From positions 310,001 to 374,000 of the forward strand of contig JAHRBI010000005.1 in the NCBI GenBank assembly GCA_019084025.1: DNA of 64,000 bases, written 5' to 3'. Source of the stretch: Burkholderiaceae bacterium DAT-1 (GTDB lineage: Bacteria > Pseudomonadota > Gammaproteobacteria > Burkholderiales > Chitinimonadaceae). The translations under genes and the position numbers were made by a program. The notes beneath the pieces were generated by a model. The model had not been told where the DNA came from, did no database searches, and saw nothing but the letters and a program-made list of their open reading frames with translations. Positions 7,824 through 17,200 of the stretch are shown here, one piece after another. Position 1 is the stretch's first letter; every line of letters starts with the position of its first letter.

Positions 7824-7839
7824 TTGGTTATTCAACCAA
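7824..7839. promoter_or_regulatory. TetR operator 2
   Basis: Sixteen-base site TTGGTT-ATTC-AACCAA with the same flanking ATA as operator 1. It ends 16 bases before the HD hydrolase start, where bound protein would cover the promoter or block elongation. Confidence 0.75.
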
Positions 7840-7855
7840 ATTAAGGATCATAGCG

Positions 7856-8464
7856 ATGTTCAACTTCTGCACCGCATGGCAAGCAACTTGGTCCAGCCTC
7901 GGCTTGATTCCAAATCCCGACTGTTTCGACGAACTGATCGCCCGTTATTCAGCGCCGCATCGCCATTACCATGGACTGCAGCATCTCGCTGAATGCCTGC
8001 AATTATTCCGGGCGTTTGCTGCATCGGCGGAACACCCCTCAGAGGTGGAAATAGCCCTTTGGTTTCACGATGCGATTTACGAACCGCTCCGGCACGATAA
8101 TGAGCAGCGCAGTGCTGATTGGGCGCACGATGTATTACTCACTGCTGGAGCAGCGCACCCCATTGCAGATCGTGTACATGCATTGATTATGGCGACCCGG
8201 CATACAGCTGAGCCTGAGGGGCTCGATGCACAGCTAGTGGTCGATATTGATCTGGCCATTCTGGGCGCCGCACCCGAGCGATTTGCCGAATATGAGCGGC
8301 AAGTGCGTGCGGAATATGGTCATGTGCCGGGCTTTCTATTCCGGCGTAAGCGGCAGGCAATTCTGAAGCAATTCCTGTCGCGCCCCGCGCTTTACGGCAC
8401 TGCCAGCATGCGAGATCGATTTGAATTGCGCGCTAGGGAAAACCTGATTGCAACAATCAGCTAA
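7856..8464 (+). CDS. HD-domain predicted metal-dependent phosphohydrolase (COG4339-like)
   Basis: Cytoplasmic protein of 202 residues. The N-terminal motif RYSAPHRHYHGLQHLAECLQ and the following LWFHDAIYEP give the H...HD signature of HD-superfamily hydrolases as seen in COG4339, and a later VDIDLAILG supplies a further acidic ligand. The real substrate is unknown for this group. The start at ATG 7856 is supported by AAGGA at 7843-7847; the longer upstream frame runs through the operator region. The gene is divergent from the TetR regulator, with two operators between them, so it is probably repressed by it. Confidence 0.8.
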   Translation: MFNFCTAWQATWSSLGLIPNPDCFDELIARYSAPHRHYHGLQHLAECLQLFRAFAASAEHPSEVEIALWFHDAIYEPLRHDNEQRSADWAHDVLLTAGAAHPIADRVHALIMATRHTAEPEGLDAQLVVDIDLAILGAAPERFAEYERQVRAEYGHVPGFLFRRKRQAILKQFLSRPALYGTASMRDRFELRARENLIATIS

Positions 8465-8520
8465 ATATTCACGACAGTCTAAATTCATTGTCCATCAGGA
8501 CGAAGTAAGCCGAGAGGCAG

Positions 8521-9435
8521 TCAGGGAGCCACGTTGCCCGCAAACAGCGCATGACGAGCCTGCTCACTCACCGCCAGAACAGCCGGATGACGAATCTGCC
8601 GTTCAACCGATATGGCATAGAACTGCTCGCTTAGGCCAGTTAGTTCGCCAATGGCGGTAACAGCGTAATCCGCAGCAACTTCTTCCTTCAGCACAGTCGG
8701 CGCAATGAAAAAGCCAGCGCCTGCCTTGCCAAATGCTTTGAGCAAGGCACCGTCATCACATTCGGCCACCACTCTGAGTTTGATCTGCCGCTGCGCAAGC
8801 CAGGACAGCAAACGTGGCCGGATGGCCGAATCCGGCCCCGGCAGCATGAATGGTGCGCCATGCAAACAGGCGGGAAACGTGCCTGCATACTGCTGGCATA
8901 GTGCCGGGGTACCCATCACGGTCAGGCTGCTCTCACCCAGCAGATGATTGAAACCCTTGATATTGGCTTCGGCAGTGAGTGGCCGATCGGCAATCACCAG
9001 ATCGAGCCGGTGCATCGCTAATTCGCCCAGCAGCGCCAGCATCTGGCCTTCCCGACAAATCAGGCGCTGCGGCGGATTAAGCTGCAAGGCGGGCTGCAGA
9101 AGATGAAATGCCACCGTCTTGGGCACCATATCCCCAATGCCAACGCGAAACTCTCGCGGTACCCCTGCCGGACCGATGCTGACGGCCTCCTTGAGCTCCT
9201 CGCCCAGACTGAAGATTTCGTCGGCATAGCTCAGCACCAGTCGCCCCATATCCGTGAGTTCCAGTCCCCGCCCCTGCTTTTGCAGCAGGGTGGCACCGAG
9301 CGATTCTTCAAGAAGACGCAGCTGCCCGCTGATAGCCTGAGGGGTGACATGCAGCTGTTCGCTGGCACGCATCACCCCGCCTGCTCTTGCAACCATCCAG
9401 AAATATTGAAGGTGCTTGAAGTTCAGCGTGTGCAT
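8521..9435 (-). CDS. nhaR: LysR-family activator NhaR
   Basis: Protein of 304 residues with the typical LysR layout: winged helix-turn-helix at residues ~1-65 (LNFKHLQYFWMVARAGGVMRASEQLHVTPQAISGQLRLLEE), a linker helix and a periplasmic-binding-fold effector domain. The N-terminal signature LNFKHLQYFW, the ISGQL recognition helix and the YADEIFSLGEEL linker are those of NhaR, which activates nhaA (Na+/H+ antiporter) in response to sodium and alkaline pH in E. coli. No antiporter gene is in the window. Here it is divergent from an HPF-like gene with a 111-base shared regulatory region, which may be its local target. Confidence 0.85.
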   Translation of the reverse strand: MHTLNFKHLQYFWMVARAGGVMRASEQLHVTPQAISGQLRLLEESLGATLLQKQGRGLELTDMGRLVLSYADEIFSLGEELKEAVSIGPAGVPREFRVGIGDMVPKTVAFHLLQPALQLNPPQRLICREGQMLALLGELAMHRLDLVIADRPLTAEANIKGFNHLLGESSLTVMGTPALCQQYAGTFPACLHGAPFMLPGPDSAIRPRLLSWLAQRQIKLRVVAECDDGALLKAFGKAGAGFFIAPTVLKEEVAADYAVTAIGELTGLSEQFYAISVERQIRHPAVLAVSEQARHALFAGNVAP

Positions 9436-9546
9436 GAATAATTACTTCAGTTTTTGTGAAATATCATCAAAGTTTATTCGATTATTATTGATTATTCCAT
9501 CGCCCTATACTGGCCTTGTTGTTAACCCAGCCACAAGGACGACGCG

Positions 9547-9948
9547 ATGAAAACCGACATCAAAGCACGCAATTTTCCGCTTACCGAAGCCCTGTTGCAG
9601 CACGTTGAACGACGACTCAATTTTGCCCTGGGCCGGCTTGATACCCATATTCACAAAGTCACAGTCAGGCTGTCCGATATCAATGGCCCTCGTGGCGGCA
9701 TCGATAAGCACTGCCATATTCAGGTCTCGTTGCATCACCTTCCGGATGTGATCATCGAGGATCGCGAGGCGGACCTTTTCAACGCGATCAACCGGGCGAG
9801 TGAACGCGCCAGCCGCACCGTTAAGCGCAAGCTAGGACGCCAGCGCCAGTTTGATGCCAGCGATGCGTGGCTGGGGACGCTTGGTGGTGGCGACAGCCCT
9901 GCAAACCAGCAAGCCACTCACAGCACAACTGAACAAATGAGTCATTAG
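9547..9948 (+). CDS. HPF/RaiA-family ribosome-associated protein
   Basis: Protein of 133 residues matching the short ribosome hibernation factor family (S30AE/sigma-54 modulation fold). It begins MKTDIKARNFPLTEALLQHVERRLNFALGR, then the beta strand HIHKVTVRLSDING and a basic C-terminal helix RASERASRTVKRKLGR that in relatives contacts 16S rRNA. Such proteins bind the decoding centre and silence or protect ribosomes under stress. A ribosome-binding site AAGGACG precedes the ATG. It is the first gene of a probable operon with the TerB-like, TerC and DUF2062 genes. The tail after residue ~100 is low in conservation. Confidence 0.8.
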   Translation: MKTDIKARNFPLTEALLQHVERRLNFALGRLDTHIHKVTVRLSDINGPRGGIDKHCHIQVSLHHLPDVIIEDREADLFNAINRASERASRTVKRKLGRQRQFDASDAWLGTLGGGDSPANQQATHSTTEQMSH

Positions 9949-9958
9949 GAGGTGCATC

Positions 9959-10411
9959 ATGCGTCACTATCCAAGCAATGGCCCCGAAGCCATGTCCCGT
10001 TTGCTCGCCCTTGCGCTTCTGGTTGACGGTGGCCTTGATCGTTCCGAGCTCCTTGCCCTGCAGCGCAGTCAGGTACTGGATCAGCTGGGCATAGAAGACT
10101 CCGTGTTTCATCAGGTGACTCAGGCGCTATGCGACGACCTGCTGCAGTGCGTCAGTACGAATTGTTCGACTCAGCTCGAGCTTGGACACGAGCTCATCGA
10201 CCAGCTACTCGGAGATGTCAGCAATCCGGCGCTGCAAGTCCCGCTTCTGCGTGCAATGGTCGACATTGTCTATGCCGATGGCTTTCTGGCAGATGGCGAA
10301 GCCGTGCTGGTGGCACGTGCCATGGCATTGTGGATGTACGATCAAAAGCAGATGTCACCGCCCGGTTTGGCACAGGACAGCGCATCTCGCCGGTCATTTG
10401 CCGCTAATTGA
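9959..10411 (+). CDS. TerB-like protein
   Basis: Protein of 150 residues, all helical. Two similar segments, RLLALALLVDGGLDRSELLAL (residues ~13-35) and LLRAMVDIVYADGFLADGEAVLVARAMALWM (~95-127), resemble TerB repeats with acidic DG residues. TerB proteins of tellurite-resistance and related stress systems bind metal and associate with TerC at the membrane. The next gene is a TerC homologue, which supports the assignment. Translation is set by a strong AGGAGGTG just upstream, and the gene starts 10 bases after the HPF stop. The last ~20 residues (SPPGLAQDSASRRSFAAN) look unstructured. Confidence 0.75.
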   Translation: MRHYPSNGPEAMSRLLALALLVDGGLDRSELLALQRSQVLDQLGIEDSVFHQVTQALCDDLLQCVSTNCSTQLELGHELIDQLLGDVSNPALQVPLLRAMVDIVYADGFLADGEAVLVARAMALWMYDQKQMSPPGLAQDSASRRSFAAN

Positions 10412-10467
10412 GTCGTCACGACTGATCCGCAGCCGGTTCATATCGGCTGCGGCAAGGAAATATCATC

Positions 10468-11457
10468 ATGGAAATTTTCAATGCTGCCTGGCTGGGCAAG
10501 CCCGTCTGGATGTGGCTCACCTTTCTGGGCATCGTACTCAGCTTGCTGGTACTTGATCTGGGATTACTGAACAAGAAACAACGCGAAATCGGCGTAGCGC
10601 AAAGCTTGAAACTGTCTGCCTTCTATATTGCGGCGGGCATCACATTTGGAGGATGGGTCTGGTATTACCTTGGCGCAGCTGCCGGGATGAACTTCTATAC
10701 AGGCTTCGTGATTGAAAAGAGCCTGTCGCTGGACAATATTTTTGTGATCTCGCTGATTTTCAGCTTTCTGGCAATTCCGCGCGAATACCAGCACCGCGTA
10801 TTGCTGTGGGGCATTCTTGGCGTCATCGTGCTGCGGGCGCTGATGATTGGAGTCGGTACCAGCCTGGTCGCTCAGTATCACGGGTTGCTGTATGTATTCG
10901 GCGTCTTTCTGGTGTTTACCGGTATCAAGATGCTGTTTGCCAAAAACGAACCCGCCAACATGAGTACCAATCCGGTGCTGCGCTTTCTGCGACGGCACCT
11001 GCGCATCACCCCGCAATTGCATGGACAACACTTCTTTGTGCGCCAGGCTGCTGACGGGAATCATGGTAAAGCAGTCTGGTGGGTCACCCCCTTGTTTCTG
11101 GCGCTGGTGATGATTGAAACCATAGATCTGGTGTTTGCGATTGACAGTGTCCCAGCCATCCTGGCGATCACCACAGACCCCTTCATCGTGTATACATCGA
11201 ACATTTTCGCGATTCTCGGCCTGCGCGCCCTGTACTTTGCGCTGGCGGCGATCCTGCATCGTTTCCACTACCTGAAGTACGCGCTGGCCCTGATTCTGGT
11301 ATTCATCGGCAGCAAGATTTTTCTGGCGGAATGGCTATTCGACGGCAAAGTGCCCGCGCTGGTGTCGCTGGGAATAACGTTCGGGCTGCTAGCGGGTGGC
11401 ATTGCCGTATCCATTTACAAGACGCGAACCGTAAAGCAAATGCTACCCGGCATCTAG
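10468..11457 (+). CDS. TerC/Alx-family integral membrane protein
   Basis: Inner-membrane protein of 329 residues with about eight or nine transmembrane helices. The family signatures EKSLSLDNIFVISLIFSF (residues ~73-90) and IETIDLVFAIDSVPAILAI (~213-231) are present; their acidic residues are the likely metal-binding and translocation sites. Members include Alx (manganese export, alkaline induction) and TerC (tellurite resistance). Although Alx is often controlled by a yybP-ykoY riboswitch, the 56 bases upstream are too short to hold one. It follows the TerB-like gene and precedes a DUF2062 gene, in a stress-related run. Manganese export is the more probable role. Confidence 0.9.
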   Translation: MEIFNAAWLGKPVWMWLTFLGIVLSLLVLDLGLLNKKQREIGVAQSLKLSAFYIAAGITFGGWVWYYLGAAAGMNFYTGFVIEKSLSLDNIFVISLIFSFLAIPREYQHRVLLWGILGVIVLRALMIGVGTSLVAQYHGLLYVFGVFLVFTGIKMLFAKNEPANMSTNPVLRFLRRHLRITPQLHGQHFFVRQAADGNHGKAVWWVTPLFLALVMIETIDLVFAIDSVPAILAITTDPFIVYTSNIFAILGLRALYFALAAILHRFHYLKYALALILVFIGSKIFLAEWLFDGKVPALVSLGITFGLLAGGIAVSIYKTRTVKQMLPGI

Positions 11458-11500
11458 TACCGACAGGAAAGATGCAATAGCTCTAGGAGATCGTGAAATC

Positions 11501-12049
11501 ATGCGGAAATATCTGCGTCGCTGGCTTCCAAAGCAGGAAACGCTGGCCGGGAATCGTATCCTGGCGCGCTGTGCGCCATGGCTGCAGGCGCCTGAGCTGT
11601 GGCAGCTGAATCGCCACGCGGTAGCAGGTGGCGCAGCCATCGGCCTTGCATGCGCCATGATTCCCGGGCCGCTGCAGCTACTAGGGGCAACGCTGGCCTG
11701 CTGCCTGTTCCGCGTCAATCTGCCTGTGGCTGCACTGGGCACGCTGGTCAGCAATCCGCTAACCATCCTGCCGCTATATGTGCTCGCCTACCATCTTGGG
11801 GGGCTACTGGCCGGATCGGATTTAGCTTCCGCCACCATGCCTCCCCCCGACATTCGCTGGAGCGAGCTGTTTGCTAGCGGCGCATCCTGGCTTAACTGGT
11901 TGCACACTCAAGCGAGTTCCCTGCTGATCGGGCTGCCCGCACTGGCACTGGTCATGGCTGGCCTCGCGTATGCGCTGGTTCATCTTGCCTGGCATCTGTC
12001 TACCTTGAGCCGGATCAGACGTCGGCGCAGACGCATGCATGCTGATTAG
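11501..12049 (+). CDS. DUF2062 membrane protein
   Basis: Protein of 182 residues with a basic N-terminus, then hydrophobic segments around 45-75 and 140-165. The motif AGGAAIGLACAMIPGPLQLLGATLACCLFRVNLPVAALGTLVSNPLTILPLY is the conserved core of DUF2062, a family of small inner-membrane proteins of unknown function. A ribosome-binding site AGGAG lies just upstream of the ATG. It follows the TerC gene by 43 bases and may be the last gene of that operon. The basic C-terminal tail RIRRRRRRMHAD should face the cytoplasm. Confidence 0.85.
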   Translation: MRKYLRRWLPKQETLAGNRILARCAPWLQAPELWQLNRHAVAGGAAIGLACAMIPGPLQLLGATLACCLFRVNLPVAALGTLVSNPLTILPLYVLAYHLGGLLAGSDLASATMPPPDIRWSELFASGASWLNWLHTQASSLLIGLPALALVMAGLAYALVHLAWHLSTLSRIRRRRRRMHAD

Positions 12050-12262
12050 GCTGTACTACGCATCTATCCATCATCGCAAGCCGGTGTACTCTACCCTAGC
12101 TACTCAATCGACAATCACACATTCTTAATTTCGTTGCCTGGCACGGTACTCAACAGTATTATGCCAATGTATTTTTTTACAAATCCCTATACTAGTCCAT
12201 TGTATGTGATTGAAAATTCATTGCCCTAGCATGATGAGCGGCAACATCAGAAAGGATCGTTC

Positions 12263-12850
12263 ATGAAGATGAAACAGCTTACCTTGATCGCCAGTACATT
12301 TATTTTTGCTTCGCATACTCAGGCAGAAATCCTGTACGTCAAAATTGCGCCCGGCCTTTGGGAACACACCAGCAAAACACTGCTCAATGGCAGAAATCTC
12401 GAGTCGGCAGTCGATGAACTGCAAGCACACTTGCTGGCCAATGCAAGCCCTGAGGAACGGGAAATCTTGCTGGAGGGCATGAAGGAGCAAGGGGGCAATG
12501 CAGGCAAGTACCTTGAATGCATAACGCCTGTTGCTGTGGCCAAAGGATTGGATACCGAGAAAGTACGCCAGCAGATTCAGAACGCCCAGCCTAATTGCCA
12601 GGCCCGTTTACTCAATGCGACCGCTCACGGTGCAAAGTTCGAACTATCCTGCGCCCTGCCTAACGGCGGCTCGCAAAAAGGCGTAGGCGAATACGTACTG
12701 AAGAACGAAAAGGAATGGACCTTCCACGCTGTTTCGTCTGGCGATATACAAGGCGCACCAGCAGGTGCCGGCAAGTATCAGGCCACCGTTGACGTCAATG
12801 CGGTCTGGAAAGGCAGCAGCTGCGGCAATGTCCGCCCTGAAGTAGATTAA
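12263..12850 (+). CDS. Secreted DUF3617 protein
   Basis: Protein of 195 residues with a signal peptide (MKMKQLTLIASTFIFASHTQA, cleavage before EIL). The mature N-terminus PGLWEHTSKTLL and the later cysteine-containing segments KYLECITP, NCQARLL, FELSCAL and GSSCGNV are the DUF3617 pattern; two disulfides are likely in the periplasm. The family is widespread in proteobacteria without a known function. AAAGGA upstream supports the start. It stands alone, preceded by a 213-base gap in which I see no gene. Confidence 0.8.
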   Translation: MKMKQLTLIASTFIFASHTQAEILYVKIAPGLWEHTSKTLLNGRNLESAVDELQAHLLANASPEEREILLEGMKEQGGNAGKYLECITPVAVAKGLDTEKVRQQIQNAQPNCQARLLNATAHGAKFELSCALPNGGSQKGVGEYVLKNEKEWTFHAVSSGDIQGAPAGAGKYQATVDVNAVWKGSSCGNVRPEVD

Positions 12851-12955
12851 GCCTGTTTAGCAGCGCCCATGCTCTCCATTCCCGGTGTGGTCGATTCACA
12901 CCCAATATCGAACGCAGACGGCAGCATCGGTGCCGGATGACATTCAGCCGGCATC

Positions 12956-13645
12956 TTACACAATGAATCGCGCCAGCCAGGGCGCAAGCACGGTTGTAAC
13001 GATGCCGGCCAACACCATGGTCAGACTGGACACAACACCTTCCTCTTGCCCCAGCTCCCGCGCTTTCACCGTCCCGACGGCGTGCGCGGCCGCCCCCAGT
13101 CCGGCGCCACGCGCCACGCTGGAGCGAACGCCTATCCAGCGCATCCAGATTTCGCCGACAATCATGCCGATAATGCCGGTCACTATGACAAATAAGGTGG
13201 CCAGCTCTTGCGAGCCACCAAAAGCTGGACTCGCGCTGATCGCAAACGGCGTAGAAATCGACCGGGTCAACAAGCTACTAGCCACATCCGCAGGCAAATG
13301 AAATGCGCGGCCCAAGACCCACGAACTCCCAACACCCAGCACTACACCCGTAAAAACGCCTGCCGTAATCGTCAGCGGATAGCGTCGCAACAGCGCTCGT
13401 TGCCGATAAATCGGAATTGCAAAGGCAACCGTTGCTGGGCCAAGCATCCACATCAGCCAGCGCGTATCTTGCTGATACACGGGCAAGGGAATGCGAAACA
13501 GCATTACCAGACTCATCAACAAGAGCGGCGCGACCAGAATCGGGGCAGCCCAGAATCGCTTGATGCGGGCGTGAATACGCTTGGACAATACATACACAGC
13601 AACCGTTGCTAACAGGGAAATAGCCGCCAGAAGCGTTGTACTCAT
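12956..13645 (-). CDS. lrgB: LrgB/CidB-family membrane protein
   Basis: Inner-membrane protein of 229 residues with six or seven predicted helices. The stretches RSISTPFAISASPAFGGSQELATLFVIVTG and RGAGLGAAAHAVGTVKARELGQEEG are the conserved LrgB core. With LrgA it forms the holin-like CidAB/LrgAB system that affects autolysis, or in other bacteria transports small metabolites such as pyruvate or glycolate. The ATG overlaps the lrgA stop by four bases, so the two are translationally coupled. No LytSR or LysR regulator is adjacent. Confidence 0.9.
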   Translation of the reverse strand: MSTTLLAAISLLATVAVYVLSKRIHARIKRFWAAPILVAPLLLMSLVMLFRIPLPVYQQDTRWLMWMLGPATVAFAIPIYRQRALLRRYPLTITAGVFTGVVLGVGSSWVLGRAFHLPADVASSLLTRSISTPFAISASPAFGGSQELATLFVIVTGIIGMIVGEIWMRWIGVRSSVARGAGLGAAAHAVGTVKARELGQEEGVVSSLTMVLAGIVTTVLAPWLARFIV

Positions 13646-14061
13646 TTGCCCCTGCCCTCCGCATCCCGGCTTGCATGGAGTCGCTGTTCATAATGGAAAA
13701 GGTGATCAACCACCCAGGCTGTCCCGGCCATCACCACCAAGCATCCAATCAGAAGGACGGCTAGCAGTTCCCAGCCTTGCTGTGCAAACAGCGGACCAAA
13801 CCGGGTCAGACCGACCATGGCGGGTACAAAAAACAGCATCATCTCTGCGAGTAACAGTTCTGCACCCAGCTCGACCACATCGAGCGGTAACCAACCCAGC
13901 AGCAACAGAAGCACCAGCATGCCCAATCCGAGTACACCCGCGGGAATCGGTAAGGCGCTTGAACGCACAACCCAGTCAGCCGTGAGCCAGAGGCATACCA
14001 GCAGAATGACTTGCGCCACGACACGAAGGAGGCGCAATGATCGTAATCGAAATACAGACAT
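13642..14061 (-). CDS. lrgA: LrgA/CidA-family holin-like protein
   Basis: Small inner-membrane protein of 139 residues with four transmembrane helices. It contains LPIPAGVLGLGMLVLLLLLGWLPLDVVELGAELLLAEMMLFFVPAMVGL, the LrgA/CidA signature. I start it at the ATG at 14061 (MSVFRLRSLRLL). The longer frame adds a cysteine-rich segment unlike the family. The ribosome-binding site is weak. It is the first gene of a two-gene operon with lrgB. Confidence 0.85.
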   Translation of the reverse strand: MSVFRLRSLRLLRVVAQVILLVCLWLTADWVVRSSALPIPAGVLGLGMLVLLLLLGWLPLDVVELGAELLLAEMMLFFVPAMVGLTRFGPLFAQQGWELLAVLLIGCLVVMAGTAWVVDHLFHYEQRLHASRDAEGRGK

Positions 14062-14204
14062 CGGAAAGCAATACAGGCATGAGCACAGAGGGATGCTACC
14101 CCATGCCGGCCTTCCTGTCGTGCAATGAACTGTATCGGTAGCACAAGGTCGGCATTGCAACTATACCGAGAGGAGTGCCTCCATCAATCAAACATTCTAC
14201 ATTC

Positions 14205-17200
14205 ATGCACCGTGCTCGCCTGTTCATGCGGATGCTGTATACAGTATTGACGATGCTGTCCGCCGCAGTCCCCCACGCCTCGACTGCCACTTACCCGCAG
14301 ACAATTGCCGGGTATGCCCATATCCATTTCCAGGAAATTCCGCTGGAGATTTCGGCGTTTGGCAATGGCTTCATGGTGGATCGATACGGCTTTGTATGGC
14401 TGGGGCTACAGTCGGGTCTCGCCAAATGGGATGGGCGCAAGGTCACGCTTTTCGATACGCGAAATAGCGCGCTCTCATCCATCACCATTACAGGCGTACT
14501 CGAGGCTGCATCGGGGGCGATTTGGATCATGACACAAGGTGGTGGCCTGAATCGCTACGATCGCCAGACCAACCACTTCACAACCTGGCGGATGGATCCG
14601 GCAAATCCGCATAGCCTCAGCACCAATAACCTCGGTTCGACCTTACTGCATACCGCCATGGCCGCAGATGTGCATGGCAATCTATGGATGGCGTCATCCG
14701 CAGGCTTGATTCGCTTCGATCCGCGCAAGCAGACATTCACGCGCTTTCTGCACGATAAACACAAGCCGGATAGTGTGTCCTCCAATGATGTAACCAGCGT
14801 CATTGCCCTACCCGATGGCACCCTCTGGGTTGGCACCACCAATGGGCTGAACGTGCTTGCTACAGGCCAAACCCGGTTCAAGCGCATCTTGCATGAAGAC
14901 AATAATCCTGCCAGCCTCAGTGACAATCAGATCAATGCCCTGCTACCGGGTCGCAATGGCACAATCTGGGTTGCAACCCGTAAGGGCCTGGACGCCATTG
15001 AGGCGTCATCCGGAAAGATTCGCCATTTTGAACATTCTGCGGGCAACTGGCGAACACTGGCCTTTGCATCGGTCACCTCCCTGGCCGAAGATCCGAATGG
15101 CCGGATCTGGATTGCCTACGCAAAAAACGTCGTCACCATTCTGGATCCGCAGACCGGAGAGCTGGTACATCACGTCTCTGCCGAAAACAGTCCGGGTCGA
15201 CTCAGAGGTGAAAATATCGAACACCTCGTCGCAGGGCCGCGCGGAGAAATGTGGATCATCGACCATGCAGCGCGGATCAGTAAATACGATCCAGCTACCG
15301 TGAAATTCGCGCTTTACCAAGCAGAAGAAGGTAATCCAGATAGTCTGGTATCCAGCATCGTCCAGTATGTGTATTGCGCCAAAGATGGTCAGGTCTGGCT
15401 GGATGGCGGTCATGGCTATCTGCAGCGTTACGACCCCCATTCGGATGGATTTAAGCGCTTTGCACTCTATGGCAAATCTCACTACCCGATGCTGGAGGAC
15501 CGGCAAGGTCGAATGTGGATTGGCGGCCGGACGGCAGATGATACGCAGGGTGCCATTCATTTACTGGATCCGCGAAATGGCAGATATCTGGCCGAATATG
15601 TCATGCCCCGCGGTTTCCCAACGACACGCATGATTGAGGACCCGAATCGACCGGGATTGTTATGGTTTACCACCACCGACCAGGGTTTAGTGAGCTTTGA
15701 TAGTTCGACGCACGCTTTCCGCTATTTTGTGCATGATGCGGCAAACCCCTCCAGCATTGGCGGCAATTCATTGTGGGATCTGGCGGTCGATCGCGATGAT
15801 CCATTTGTATTCTGGATTGGATCATCAGGCGGAGGGTTGAATCGCTTTGATACCCGAACCGAATCCTTTACCCGCTATCTCCATCGCACCGATCAACCTG
15901 ACTCGATCGCAAGCGATACGGTTTTCTCATTTCGACAAACCCGGGCGGGTGACTTCTGGGTAATGGCCAAAGGAGGTGGACTCGACAAATTCGACCGTCA
16001 TTCCGGGACATTTGAGCATTTCAGTCAAACAAATCATCGCTTTCCGAATGATAAGGCGGTCAATATTGCCGAAGATCGAAACGGCAATTTATGGCTGAAT
16101 GCACCGGGCGGTCATCTCATCCGCTTTCAGCCAGGCACAGGCGCATGGCGTGATTACCATTCAAGTGACGGCGTGCAGCCCAGCGCCGCATGGGGCGGTG
16201 CGCACGCTACCTGCGAAGATGGGCGCATCTGGTTTGGCGGCGGACGTGGGCTCAATGCCTTTTATCCTGACACCATTCGCGATAGTCAGTTCAACCCACC
16301 AGTAGTGCTGACCTCCCTCACGCAAGGCGGGGAGCCTTTCATCCGCAATCGCGCACCAGAACTGATCGATCACATCACACTGGACTGGAGAAATAACTTC
16401 TTTGAATTTGAAGTGGCCGCACTTGATCTCACCCATCCTGAGCAAAATCAATATCAGTACAAACTGGATGGTTGGGACAATGACTGGTATCTGGCGGGCA
16501 ACCGAAATGGCGGTCGCTATTCTGGCTTGCCGGGTGGCCAATACGTATTGCATGTCCGAGGCAGCAATGGCGATGGTCAGTGGAGCTCCCATGAGGTTCG
16601 TCTGGATGTCACGGTCACCCCGCCCTTTTGGCGAACATGGTGGTTTATCAGTCTGGCAATTGTCTTGCTCTGCATGATGGTGGCAGGCATCTTCTGGCGA
16701 CGGACAGCCTCCATTCGTGCACATAACTTCCGATTGCAGCAGCACAGAGACGAACTGGAGCAAGCAGTGCAAGCGCGCACCAATGAGCTGCGCCAAGCCA
16801 TGGATAAACTGGTGCAATCGGAAAAACTCTCCGCACTTGGTCACCTTGTTTCAGGTGTCGCCCATGAACTGAACACGCCACTTGGCACCACAAAAATGGT
16901 TGGCAGTATTCTCGCGGAGCGGCTTGAAGCATTAGACAAGGCGCTTAAAGCCGACGAGTTAGATCAGGCAGGACTGGAAGACTATATTCAGTCCGGCCGC
17001 GAGTCGATCAGGCTGCTTGAACGCAATACGATACGGGCTGCGAATCTCGTCAGTCATTTCAAGCAAATTGCAGTCGATCGCGCCAGCTCCCAGCGCCGCA
17101 GCTTCTACCTGCGTCAGGTGGCCGACGAAGTCCTGACGCTCATGCAGAGTCGGCTCAAAGGGAAGCCCGTCACCGTCGAGATCGATATCGCGCCGGACAT

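Noticed and set aside
10412..10467. yybP-ykoY riboswitch upstream of the TerC gene
   Set aside because: Only 56 bases are available and the signature boxes are absent; the riboswitch is present instead at 46571.
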